The translations under genes were made by a program, and so were the position numbers. DNA of 64,000 nt. Source: Hemibagrus wyckioides. Lineage: Eukaryota > Chordata > Actinopteri > Siluriformes > Bagridae. Location of the stretch: contig NC_080711.1 of NCBI RefSeq assembly GCF_019097595.1, positions 20,298,928-20,362,927 of the forward strand, written 5' to 3'. Of the stretch, positions 35,731 to 47,000 are shown piece after piece. The notes under the pieces were generated by a model. It searched no databases and was not told the origin of the DNA. It saw only the letters and a program-made list of their open reading frames with translations. Within the stretch, counting starts at the first letter, position 1; the number at the start of each line of letters is the position of its first letter.

Positions 35731-35982
35731 TTTTAAGATTTCCTTTTATATTTTAATTTGCAAACATGTACACACTTAATTTCACAAAATAAATCTAGGG
35801 TTTTTGATTTTACAATTTAAATCTTTGTTAGACAGTAAAGAAGCTCTCAAGAGATAGACATTGTTCCTCTTCCTCTTTTTGTCTTTCTGTTCGGTTTTGC
35901 TGTGTTTCTGATTTGTTCTTGAATTTTTGGTTTGATAATTTGTTTATTAATTTATTCTGAGGTGTTTATCGCTAATCTGCAG

Positions 35983-36225
35983 CTCAGGTGTCCTCAGTGA
36001 AAGTGTCATACAGCTGCTTGCCCCCTGGAGTCATGAAAGTGAACTGTTCTGCTGATGGAGACAACCTCCACTTCAGCTGGACTTCTGATTTTAACACACT
36101 CCCTCAATTGGAGAACGGGACCAGCACTGTCATACTGGAACAAGACCATCAAGGAAATCTCACCTGTCATGTAGAAAATCATGTCAACCGTGACAACAAT
36201 ACTGTTGAACTCCTCCAATGTCCTG
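35983..36225 (+). CDS. Unit 4 second C2 exon
   Basis: 243 nt, phase 1-1, four cysteines, good splice sites. Read-through of the donor gives ESVFYKELFDE and a stop at 36261. Confidence 0.75.
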
Positions 36226-36469
36226 GTGAGTCTGTCTTTTATAAAGAATTATTTGATGAATAAAAATCCAGTGCAGTTGTTTGTGAATACAGAGACAAAA
36301 AAGCCTGATCTGAACACATCCTGAGGACAGCCTTGACTAATCCTGCCTGTCCCCATACACAGTTTTAAAGAATTCCACCTGCTCCTTCACAAAGTTTGAT
36401 TTCTCCTCATTGCATCTTCACAAAGTTTGATTTCTCCTCATTGCTCCTTCATGAAGTTTAACTGATCCC

Positions 36470-37300
36470 ATTCACTCCCACAGACACTGTTGAGTAATTA
36501 TCTTTACACATCCACAGACATTCTTGACTAACCCCACCTACTCCCACAGACACTAGTTTCTAACCACATGCACTCCCACAGACACTTTTGACCAACCCTG
36601 CCTATTCCTACAGACCATTTTGAGTAATTCCACCCACTTTCACAGACACTTGAAACTAGTCACACAGTGCCAAAGACAACTGTAATTAACCCCACCTGTT
36701 CCAACTTGTTACTAATCCCACCTACAGCCACAGACATTGTTTGACTAACCTGACCCACTCCCTTAGACAATAGTGACTAACCCCACATATTCCTACAGAC
36801 AGTTTTGTCTAAACCCATCCACTGCCACAGATACCCCCACAAACAGTAGTGACTAGCCACACCCACTTCAATAGCCACTAGTTAAGTCCACCCACTCCTA
36901 TTGCTATTTGTGACCACCCCCCAACTCCCACAGATATTTGTGACTAACCCCACCCTGATCCCACAGACATTTTTCACTAACCCCACCCATTCCAACAGAC
37001 ACTAGTGACTAACCCCACCTACTCCCACAAACATTTGTGACTAACACCACCATTCCCACAGACTCTCTTGACTAACTCCACCCACTCATTTACATTTCTG
37101 GCATTTGGCATACACTCTTATCCAGAGCGACATACAAAAGTGCTTTAAGTCTCTATCAATGAATACATTAACACTGGTTCAATAGGTTACAGACTTAGGA
37201 TACTAATAGCATAGTTGTTACTATTAGTTGTTGTTTTTTTCTCCCGCAGACATTTGTGACTAACCCCACCATTTCCACAAAATTTCTTGACTAACCCCAA
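36470..37300. repeat. Long degenerate minisatellite array with an embedded repeat
   Basis: About 20 diverged units around CTAACCCCACCCACTCCCACAG. At 37090-37245 the array is split by TTACATTTCTGGCATTTGGC...TTATCCAGAGCGACATACA, a motif I recognise as common in teleost dispersed repeats, after which the array resumes (37250-37295). Confidence 0.75.
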
Positions 37301-37388
37301 GTCTAAAGCAATCTGACAAAAATATCTACTCATAATACTTAAAGACAATATGCTACTACAATATGATTCTACAACATTCTGTATGTAT

Positions 37389-37874
37389 TGTTAGATTTTG
37401 CTGTATTTGGCTAAGCAGTGGTTTGGGTGGCTTGCCAATGTATTAGATTTCTCTAATACATAAAATAAGTAAGCTTGACCAGAGTTCTTGTGGGGAGAAG
37501 AATTTATTGAAGGTAGCAGTGTAGCGGGTCTTCAACAGTGGTGTTAGCTGGTCGGTCTTCAAAGTATCTTAACCCAAAGATCTGTCTGTGAGACAGATCG
37601 TTATACAAGAATACAGAACTGTAAGGACCTCCTGTGGAGGGTCCTCAATACACAAAAGTGAATGTCCTTTGTGTGTGTTGTCTGGACCGCACCCATCTCC
37701 TGTATGGGCCATCTTGATGAAACCCCCACAGACACAGCTGATTGTTTCTGAGAGGCAGTCACAATGTAAATGTATTTGATTAATGATAACATAATCTTTC
37801 AATCCCCCCTTTGATCATTTTTGATCACAAATTAAACTTTTTATGAATCATGAATACAGCATTCTGTATACAGG
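37389..37874 (-). mobile_element. ERV LTR fragment copy C
   Basis: LTR at 37801-37389 (minus strand), polypurine tract at 37802-37811 and about 60 bases of internal sequence. Cut at 37875 by the sushi-type retrotransposon. Same left junction as copies A and B. Confidence 0.65.
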
Positions 37875-38242
37875 TGTAATGTCACAACATCATCCAGCCC
37901 ACCAGAGGGAGCCATCACCTGAATACTAACCCCTCTGGGTTCACTTCCTGGTAGCACGCTAGGATAAAAGCAGCATGCTACCAGCATTCTTTGCGAAGTA
38001 ACGTTGCCGTGTGACTTACCAAGCCTTGGATTACTCCCTTTCTTGTATGGATTATTGTGTATGGACTTTGCCTGTTTTCTCATTTACGAGCATTGGTTTA
38101 CATTTTGGTTTTGTCGCCAGTGTTATTTGGTTTTCTGGTTTTTGAGTTCTGCACTGCTAAAGGTTTACGAGTTGTTCTTGCTGTCCTCTTCAATAAATCT
38201 GCAAATGGATTCTCTCCAACCTGCCTCTAACGAGTCATCACA
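37875..38242 (+). repeat. 5' LTR of sushi-type element
   Basis: 368 bp. TATA-like ATAAAAG at 37964-37970; the likely transcript start is near 37992, 28-29 bases downstream. AATAAA at 38192. The gag ATG (38205) lies inside this LTR. Confidence 0.88.
37993..38002 (+). promoter_or_regulatory. Likely 5' end of retrotransposon RNA (self-primer)
   Basis: GCGAAGTAAC is the exact reverse complement of GTTACTTCGC (38244-38253), which stands right after the 5' LTR where a primer binding site belongs. It lies at the expected distance from the TATA-like box. Tf1 and sushi elements prime reverse transcription with the 5' end of their own RNA. Confidence 0.65.
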
Positions 38243-41200
38243 GGTTACTTCGCCATCTGAGAATCCAGCGGATTTACAGGCAGCAATATGGCGCCAGGGG
38301 GTGATTATCCGTGCCTACCAAGCCGAAGTGGAGACGCTTAAAGCTACCAACCAGCAGCTACAACAACAAGCCCACCACGCTGCTACCACTTCGGCCCCCA
38401 CACCACAACCACACCATGAACTACCATGTTTCGCTCTCCTCGAAAAGTTTGATGGATCAGCTGACCTCTGCCGTGGTTTCCTCCGCCAATGTGACAACTT
38501 TTTCACCCAACAACCAGAGACTTACAGGAGTGACTCTATCAGGTGCGCATTCATGCTCTCTCTACTGACGGGTAAAGCATTAGTGTGGGCATCAGCGGTG
38601 TGGGACTCAGACCCCCAAGTTAAGTCTTCATCCAGCTATTTCACAGGGTTGATTCGCGAGGTGTTCGAGTACCCGGCGGGAGGCAAAGACATCTCAGTGC
38701 AACTACTGGAGCTACGCCAGGGGTCTGAATCAGCTGCAGAGTACGCCATTAAGTTCCTCACGCTTGCTGCATAGTCTGGCTGGAATTCTACGGCGTTGTT
38801 GGCAGTTTTCCGTGAGGTTTTAACTCCAGCACTTCAAGCAGAGATGGCCTGCAAGGACTCTAATGTCTCATTATCACAGTATATCTCTACCGCCATCAGA
38901 CTGGATAACCTTCATCGTCAACATGGTCCACCTCCTGCCCCCCCTTACTCAGTAGCTCGCCAACGACATGAAATTCACAGCCTTGCTGAAGGCCCTGAAC
39001 CTATGCAATTAGGCCGAACTCGCATCACGACCGAGGAACGTCAAAGACGTTATCATCAGCAGCTCTGCTATTACTGCGGCCAACCTGACCACCAAGTCTA
39101 CCAGTGCCCTGAGAGGTCTACCACATCCCAGGTGGAGAAACTAGCCAAAAATTACAAGGTTGTTCTGCCTGCCATGTTACGTTATGCTAATGAGCGTTTC
39201 CCTGTCTCAGCATTGATCGATTCAGGGGCAGCAGTCAACTTGATCGACAGCAGATTAGTCCAAGACCTCCAGCTACCCACGCTCCCATGTATTCCTCCTC
39301 TGAAAATCACCGCCGTCAACAATCAGCCTATTGGGAAAGGCTTCCTCACACACCAAACCACAGCTTTAGACCTGGAGATTGGACTGTTTCATCGTGAAAA
39401 GCTATCATTCTACGTCATCATGTCACCTGCCAACCCCATTATCCTCGGCTTTCCTTGGCTGCAACAGCATGACCCTCATATATCCTGGAGAGAGGGGGAA
39501 CTGAGACGCTGGTCGGATTTCTGCCTCAACACCTGCATCCATAACCCTACACCTCGCCCATGTCTCTCTACCTCCATTGAGAGTCCCATGGTCACAGCCA
39601 CAGTGACATTACCCAGTGAATACCACGACCTCAGAGCTGTATTTAGTAAAGAAAAGGCCACCAAACTCCCGCCTCATTGTTCATATGACTGTGCCATTGA
39701 ACTACTGCCCAACGCCATGCCACCTAAGAACCGTATCTACCCTCTCTCACTTCCTGAAAAGAAAGCCATGGAGGAGTACATCGAGGAAGCCCTGGCAGCA
39801 GGGTACATTCGTCCATCCACCTCTCCAGCTGCTGCAGGCTTTTTCTTTGTGGAAAAGAAGGACGGGGGCCTACGTCCTTGTATAGATTATCGGGGACTGA
39901 ACTCCATCACAGTGCCATACCCTTACCCACTGCCTTTAGTCCCTGCTGCACTGGAACAACTACAATGTGCCAAGTTTTACACAAAGCTGGATTTATGGAG
40001 TGCATACAACCATGTATGGATAAGAGAGGGAAATGAATGGAAGACGGCCTTCCACACCACCCAGGGGCATTACGGATATTTAGTTATGCCGTATGGACTC
40101 ACTAATGCACCAGCAGTGTTCCAGTCTCTCATAAACGAGGTCTTCAGAGACATGCTGAATCACTTTGTTATCGCTTACATAGACGACATCTTGATCTACT
40201 CTGCTAATCTCACAGACCACATCAAGCACGTCCGTTCTGTACTCTCTCGGCTCCTAGAACACAACCTCTATGCAAAGCTAGAAAAATGTGAGTTCCATAG
40301 GCAGTCCACATTGTTTCTGGGCTACATCATCTCGGAAGAAGGGGTTGGGATGGACCAGTCCAAAGTCACAGCTGTCACTTCCTGGCCAGAGCCCACCAGT
40401 ATCAACGATTTGCAGCGCTTCTTGGGTTTCGCCAATTTCTACCGGAGATTTATCCGCAACTACAGCACCATAGCCGGGCCACTCACCTCCTTGCTGAAAG
40501 GAAAACCCAAGAAATTGGTATGGACTGACAAGGCGAGAGGGGCATTCCAAAAGCTGAAACTAAGTTTTACTACCGCTCCTATACTTTGTCACCCTGATTC
40601 TGACCTCCTGTTTGTTGTCGAGGTTGATGCATCAAGCAGTGGCATTGGCACAGTGCTCTTCCAGCGCCAAAGAGACTCTGGAAAGTTACACCCCTGCGCT
40701 TACTTCTCCAGAAAACTTTCGGTCGCCGAAGCGAACTATGACGTGGGAAATCGAGAGTTATTGTCCATGAAGGCGGCTTTGGAGGAATGGCGGCATTGGC
40801 TGGAGGGGGCTCAACACCCGTTCCTAATTCTCACAGACCACAGAAACCTCGAATACCTCAGAGGGGCAAAACGCTTGAACCCACGCCAAGCCCAGTGGGC
40901 ATTGTTCTTTACCCGATTCAAGTTCTCAGTTACTTATAGCCCTGGTTCCAAGAATGGTAAAGCTGATGCCCTATCTCGACAGTTTGAAACCCATGAGCAG
41001 CACAGTCACCCCGAATCCATTCTTCCATCATCAGTTATTCTAGCTCCTATCCAGTGGAGCCTAATAGAAGAGATTCAGCAGACAAATACCAGAGAACCCC
41101 CTCCGCCGACCTGTCCGCTGTCAAAACTCTTTGTACCCACCAATCTGCGCCACCGTGTCATGCAATGGACTCATGAGAGCCCTGGTTCTGGACACCCAGG

Positions 41201-42193
41201 CATTCGGCGCACCACCCAATTACTCAGACGCAAGTTCTGGTGGCCATCACTCACGGCAGATGCGTCAAGGCCTGTATCACCTGTGCTCAATCCCGCACCA
41301 GCCACCAACTGTCAGAAGGGTTGCTGGAGCCCTTACCTATCCCACGTCGGCCCTGGTCCCAAATATCTACAGATTTCCTCACAGACCTTCCTGAATTCCA
41401 AGGGTATACTGCAGTCATGGTCGTGATCGATCGCTTTTCCAAGGCCTGCAAACTTATCCCCATGAAGGGGCTGGCCACAGCCATGGAAACAGCCCAAGCC
41501 TTGTTCCTCCATGTGTTCCGGAACTACGGCCTTCCAGAAGACATTGTCTCTGATCGCGGGTCACAGTTTACTTCACGAGTCTGGCAGGCCTTATGCTCAC
41601 AACTGGGCATTAACATCAGCCTGAGCTCCGGATACCATCCCCAGTCTAATGGCCAAGCAGAACGGTTAAACCAAGAACTCAGGAGGTTCCTGAGGGCCTA
41701 CTGTAGCAGAGAGCAACACCGGTGGAGTGAATTTCTCCCCTGGGCAGAGTATGCCCAGAACTCTCTGACGCACTCCTCCACCGGACTTACACCCTTTCAA
41801 TGTGTTCTAGGCTACCAGCCCCCGTTGTTCCCGTGGTCCGGAGAGCCTTCAACTGTGCCGTCGGTGGATGAGTGGTCAAGAAGGAGCCAGGAGGTCTGGG
41901 AACGGGCTCATGTGCGCCTCCAGAGAGCAGTGAGGAGACAACGGATTCAGGCCAACCGTCATCGTCGTCCTCATCCTGCCTATAGAGTGGGTCAAAGAGT
42001 CTGGCTTTCCACCTGCAATCTCAAGCTGCAGCTCCCGTGTCGAAAGCTCAGTCCCCGGTTTATTGTCCCCTTTCGCATACTTCGTCAAGTGAATCCAGTG
42101 GCATATCACCTGGAACTGCCTGCTTCCTACCGCATCTCTCCCACGTTCCACGTATCGCTGCTTAAACCGGTCAGAGAGACTGGACATCTGTAA
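38205..42193 (+). pseudogene. Retrotransposon gag-pol, one nonsense codon and one frameshift
   Basis: Gag starts at ATG 38205 ([13 protein letters not shown]), with a coiled-coil-like [17 protein letters not shown] and a capsid-like region ([15 protein letters not shown]). An in-frame TAG at 38772 interrupts it; the same frame continues through a CCHC knuckle ([14 protein letters not shown], about 39066), protease ([10 protein letters not shown]), RT (YIDDILIYS at 40176) and RNase H ([19 protein letters not shown]). A frameshift near 41260-41275, inside the integrase HHCC finger, moves the rest into another frame: CITCAQS, SDRGSQF and NGQAERLN are integrase motifs, followed by a GPY/F-like module. 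The frame ends at TAA 42191, overlapping the 3' LTR. No chromodomain is seen after [12 protein letters not shown]. Confidence 0.88.
38244..38253 (+). promoter_or_regulatory. Self-priming site of the retrotransposon
   Basis: GTTACTTCGC one base after the LTR end, complementary over 10 of 10 bases to 37993-38002. It lies inside the gag reading frame. No TGG-type tRNA site is seen here. Confidence 0.65.
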
Positions 42194-42555
42194 TGTCACA
42201 ACATCATCCAGCCCACCAGAGGGAGCCCTCAGCTGAATACTAACCCCTCTGGGTTCACTTCCTGGTAGCACGCTAGGATAAAAGCAGCATGCTACCAGCA
42301 TTCTTTGCGAAGTAACGTTGCCTTGTGACTTACCAAGCCTTGGATTACTTCCTTTCTTGTATGGACTATTGTGTATGGACTTTGCCTGTTTTCTCACTTA
42401 CGAGTTTTGGTTTACGTTTTGGCTTTGTCACCAGTGCTATTTGGTTTTCCGGTTTTTGACTTCTGCACTGCCAAGGTTTACGAGTTGTTCTTGTTGTCCT
42501 CTTCAATAAATCTGCAAATGGATTCTATCCAACCTGCCTCTAACGAGTCATCACA
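42189..42555 (+). repeat. 3' LTR of sushi-type element
   Basis: 367 bp, aligned to the 5' LTR end to end with one single-base deletion near 42474 and scattered substitutions. It begins inside the pol stop codon region. Confidence 0.88.
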
Positions 42556-44004
42556 CAGGCGCACTTTGAACTTCTATGAAGTAAAAGACGTCAGCTTGAC
42601 CACATACTGGTGGTGTGTCTGGCAGAAATAGAAATAAAAGCTTATATATATATATATATGTGTTGCTGTTGTTTTTTCTTGTTTTCATGCTTGTGCCATC
42701 ACCATGGTCCTTAATCATAAGTAAGGCTTTTGGGACTCAATTAAAAATAGTTTTATGATTGTAGAGAAAATTAAAAGGAAGTTTCTTGTTGTAGTTTTAA
42801 GTGTTAACCCACAAAGCTGCAGCTTCCTGAGCAGATCACACCCTTTGAGTTGCTCAATTTTTTTTAAACCAACATTTCTGCTTTATTTAACAAAAGAGCT
42901 GCACATAAGAAGTGTCCATATTTTATTTAAAAAAAAAAAAGTTATGTGAGTTACTTTCAGTGGTGTTGATGAGTGTTAAGAATTAATGCCTGAGGTTTTA
43001 CACCACTGTTTTACACTCATGGGCAGAAACTTTTTTTTTCTGCAGGCGACTGGCTGATCAGTCAGCAAAGACAATGAGTTTTCTTTCTTTTTTTTTTTTT
43101 AAACATGTAAATATAAATTTCAAAATTGTGCTATAATGTAATAATTAATGGAAATCATATTTCTGTAATATTTCTATATTATAAGAAAATAATAGTCTTC
43201 CAGCTTGCATGCCTGATGGAGAGCAATTGCTGTGCTTGCTTCTATAAATAAATATATAAATAAATAAAAAGGTTTTTTGCCTTGTAAATAATAATAATAA
43301 TAATAATTTTAATTTATTCTTACATTCAGGTCCTATTAAGATTAATATATCTGAAATAAACAACATAGAAAATATCAAACGCAGGATTTCAGGATTAAAT
43401 GGATGTGTAGGACTAATAAACAAAAGTGGGTATAAATGCAGATTCTATTTATTATAATGTGCAAATAGAACTTAATATGTGAACCAGGATAACTAAGCAA
43501 AAACAACAGGAATGTCACTGACTTAAAAGATACAAACATGAGGACAAGGATGAGGCACATGGTAGCATCAGTAGCAAGACCAAGACACAATGACAAAACA
43601 TACACTTAAATGATTTGGAACTAAAGGGATAATCCAACAAAGGTGAGCGTTATCATGGGGGAAATGGAAAACACAATAATGATGAGACAACAATGATGCA
43701 GAAGTATAATGATACCTAAAAAGGACCAGGCTGGTGTGAGAGGTTTATAGACCATGTATGACCATGTAAGTATGAGCGTGAAAAATATTTACTCAGACAA
43801 GACGACCAAACCACAGTGGTGCTCTACACAGTCAAAGTTTCTTGCTTGCAAGTCAAGTGGTCTAGACGATGCACAGAACTTCCTCTTTTTCTCAGTAAAG
43901 TGTTATTAGTGCTGTGAAAGAGCTTCATCTTGCTTTTGTATTTGTTCATCACTCAGTACCAAGATCTCTATCAAGTACAGAGAGAGGACGGTTCTCTGGG
44001 CGAA
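42556..44004 (+). other. Unit 4 3' UTR remnant, spacer and promoter region of unit 5
   Basis: About 75 bases of unplaced sequence, then 3' UTR text with AATAAA at 42633. Most of the usual spacer block is deleted. The 28-nt splice-flanked block recurs at 43046 but its donor is AT instead of GT. Pre-leader block follows, with ETS-like ACTTCCTC at 43878. No coding exon. Confidence 0.55.
43878..43885 (+). promoter_or_regulatory. ETS/PU.1-like site upstream of unit 5 leader
   Basis: ACTTCCTC 127 bases before the ATG, conserved context. Confidence 0.4.
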
Positions 44005-44059
44005 ATGAGAATACAGGTCATTTTTGGAGTCCTGTTAATTTACACCCAAGATGCCATGG
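44005..44059 (+). CDS. Unit 5 leader exon
   Basis: 55 nt signal-peptide exon, MRIQVIFGVLLIYTQDAMG, donor GTAGGT. Confidence 0.75.
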
Positions 44060-47000
44060 GTAGGTTTTATAGATTTATTATCTAATAATGCATGATTCTT
44101 TTACTTACTACATGTGCAGTTGTACAGTTTCAGCTTCATGGTCTTTTAGTGAATACTTCCTGTACATCAAATGTAGAGAATGTTCTTCATCAATCAAATT
44201 ATGATTTAATTAAAAAAAAATAAAAATAAAAATTAAAAAATTAAACATAAATTCTAATAAACTAAAGTCTAATATATAATGTAATATGTAATAATTCTGA
44301 TCCTACTGCTTAACCCTGTGCAGGTTTTTCCTTTCCAGCATCAGTGTTAACATGTAGCTTTAAAGGAGTTTAAAATAAATGCAGTTTTCACAGTGCAGCT
44401 TAGGGATGGGTGATCTGACAAAAATATTTAACCACAATACTTAAAGTCAATATGTTACTACTGTCACAGGCACGCCGGACCCAACCCCTCACCAGCGCAC
44501 TCACTCTCCCGAGTACTGATTTAGATCACCTGCACCTCATTAGTTTCTCACCTCCACTCCCCTATTTAAGAGCACTCTCTCCACTTCTTCCTCGTCTGGT
44601 CTCGTTTAGACATTGACTCCATATTGAGCTGACATTCGTCAGCATTAGCCCTATAGCTACCGCTATCCCCCTTTCTCAATAAACATACCCCTTCCGGGGT
44701 TTAATCACTCCATTGCCTGTTCTTCTCTGGTGTTTTGTGATAACTACAGTATGATTCTACATGATCTGATTTTTTGGGATTATTTTAAGTGTTCAGGTAA
44801 ATGGTGCATCATTTCTTTTGTCATTGTATATAATTAAACACTGCCAGTACTCCTGGGTTTCAGATAATGTGGTGGGTGTGAGGGATAAAGAAATAGTAAG
44901 CACTTTTCATATGTGATTTATCTAAAAAAATGAAAAAAGTTTGGAGTGACTTAAAATGGGAATTTCTACCTCTATTGATTTTTTCTTTTAGCTTAGACCA
45001 TCTGCAATAAACAGACAATTTAAAGCTGAGGATTTTAATTAAAAAATCAAAATTAGATGAAATCTAAGATGTTTTATGGCTTGTATATAAAGACTTTGTG
45101 TTTGCTGAAGATCATTGTTCCTCTACCTCTTTCTGTTTTGAGTTTATGTTGCTATCCTTATGGTCTTGTATTTTTGGTTTGATAATGTGTTTATTAATTT
45201 ATTCTGAGGTGTTTATCTCTAATCTGCAGCTCAGGTGTCCTCAGTGAAAGTGACATACAGCTGCTTGCCCCCTGGAATCATGAAATTGAACTGTTCTGCT
45301 GATGGAGACAACCTCCACTTCAGCTGGACTTCTGATTTTATTGCTCTCCCTCAACTGGAGAACAGGACCAGCACTGTCATACTGGAACAAGACCATCAAG
45401 GAAAAGTCACCTGCCATGTAGAAAATAACGTCAGCCGTGACCACAATACTGTTGAACTCCTCCAATGTCCTGGTGAGTCTGTCTTTTTTTTTTTTTTTTC
45501 TTTCTTTCTTAAAGAATGATTTGATGAAGAAAAATCCAATGCAGCAGTTTGTAAACACAGAGGAAAAACAGAGAGAACCCAAACCATCCTGTGTACAGCC
45601 TTGACTAATCCTGCCAATCAATATATACAGTTAAACTGTATATAAACAATCCCACCTGCTCATTCACAAAGTTTGATTCATCCTTGTTGCTCCTCCACTG
45701 AATAATTCTACTTACACATCCACAGACTAACCCCACCCACACTTGTCACATCTGTCATCTGTTAATGAATACTGAAAAGTACAAACTATGTAACTGTTTC
45801 TGTGAATGCATCCATTAATCCAATGATATCTGAAGAAAATAATGCTAAGAATATCAGGAGTTCCACCAGCAATAAATGGTCTAATATATATTTTAAAAAT
45901 GTTGACATGTTTACATACAGAATTGATCCTAATGCTTAACCCTGTGCAGGCTTTTCTTTTCCAATGTTAGTGTTAATATGTCGCTTTAAAAGAGTCTGAA
46001 GTAATCTGAAAACAATATGTAATCACAATATTTATAGTCAATATGCTACTACAATATGATTCTATAACATTCAGTATATTTACTGGATTTTGAGTTTATT
46101 CAAATGGTGCATCATCCAACTTGGGCCATTTTTCTTGTTTTGTATGTAAATTAAATTCTAGTCTTTGGAGGATGTTGGGGAAAACAATAATTTCAATGGG
46201 AAAACAATTTTCAGCGAAACACAAGTTTGCATTTATTGCATTTATCAGAAAATAACTGATTCTGTTATCAATAGTTTATCTGCCATTTTTTCCCCAAACA
46301 AGTCCAGCAAATTAGTAAATCAATTGAAGATAAATAGGTGTGTTTCAGTGTGCAATAATAACAATGATTTTTTTTCTTCCTCTGCAGGTTCGCTGTGTCA
46401 GGATCCTGCTGTCTGTCGATTTACTCAGAGGAATCAGTGTTATGTAGCTGTGGGACAACATCTGCAACTGCAAATGCCCTGGGAGGATGGGTTTGACCTA
46501 ACGACCACTAGTTTAATTTTAAGATATAGAAAAAATCAAAGTTCCCCACCAACACCACGTCTCCCAAGATGGCAGTTTGTTAATGATACTAAAACTATGA
46601 TACTAACCAGTACAGAGAGGAACGACTCTGGAACATACACTTTAAACATCTTTCATGTAGATGGGAGAAGTAAAGGCAGTTATACTCTCCAGGTGAAGAT
46701 CATTGACGGTAGGACCACGCAACCTCTAATTACATAAATATTCATGCAAATAAAACCCCATCTAATTAAAAATGCAAACATGTACACTTAATTTCACAAA
46801 ATAAATCTAGGGTTTTTGATTTTACAATTTAAATCTTTGTTAAACAGTGAAGCTCTCGAGTCATTATTCCTCTTCTTTCTGTTTTGAGTTTGTTGCTGTT
46901 TTTCTGATTTGTTCTAGTGTTTTTTCCTGTCCCCCTATACAGTCTTACATATTCCCACCTGATCCTTCACAAAGATTGATTTCTCCTCGCTGCTTTTTCT

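Larger units (their letters stand above)
32198..36225 (+). pseudogene. Unit 4: receptor gene lacking TM and tail exons
   Basis: Exons: leader 32198-32252, V 32963-33280, C2 33913-34155, truncated V 35508 to about 35730, C2 35983-36225. Leader, first V and both C2 exons are open with good splice sites. The second V lacks its 3' third and donor. No C2b, TM or tail exon follows: the region goes into minisatellite, ERV copy C and a gypsy element, and unit sequence resumes only in the 3' UTR (42630). If transcribed, a leader-V-C2-C2 product would end in intron sequence (stop at 36261) and could be secreted. A dead gene is the simpler reading. Confidence 0.65.
37875..42555 (+). mobile_element. Tf1/sushi-type Ty3/gypsy LTR retrotransposon, full length
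   Basis: Two LTRs (37875-38242 and 42189-42555) with TG...CA ends and a 4-bp flank cagg on both sides. Between them is a gag-pol frame in the order gag, zinc knuckle, protease, RT, RNase H, integrase. LTRs differ at roughly 18 positions by eye (about 5 percent), so the insertion is not brand new. One in-frame stop and one frameshift make it inactive. The sequence after the right cagg does not continue ERV copy C, so a further rearrangement occurred there. Confidence 0.9.

Noticed and set aside
36470..37300. Regular repeats that might suggest a CRISPR-like array
   Set aside because: There are no spacers: units are contiguous and diverged, in a vertebrate intron. It is a minisatellite.
37870..42559. 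4-bp cagg as proof of a simple sushi insertion into ERV copy C
   Set aside because: The sequence after the right copy does not continue the ERV, so the match may be partly chance or followed by a deletion; used only as supporting evidence.
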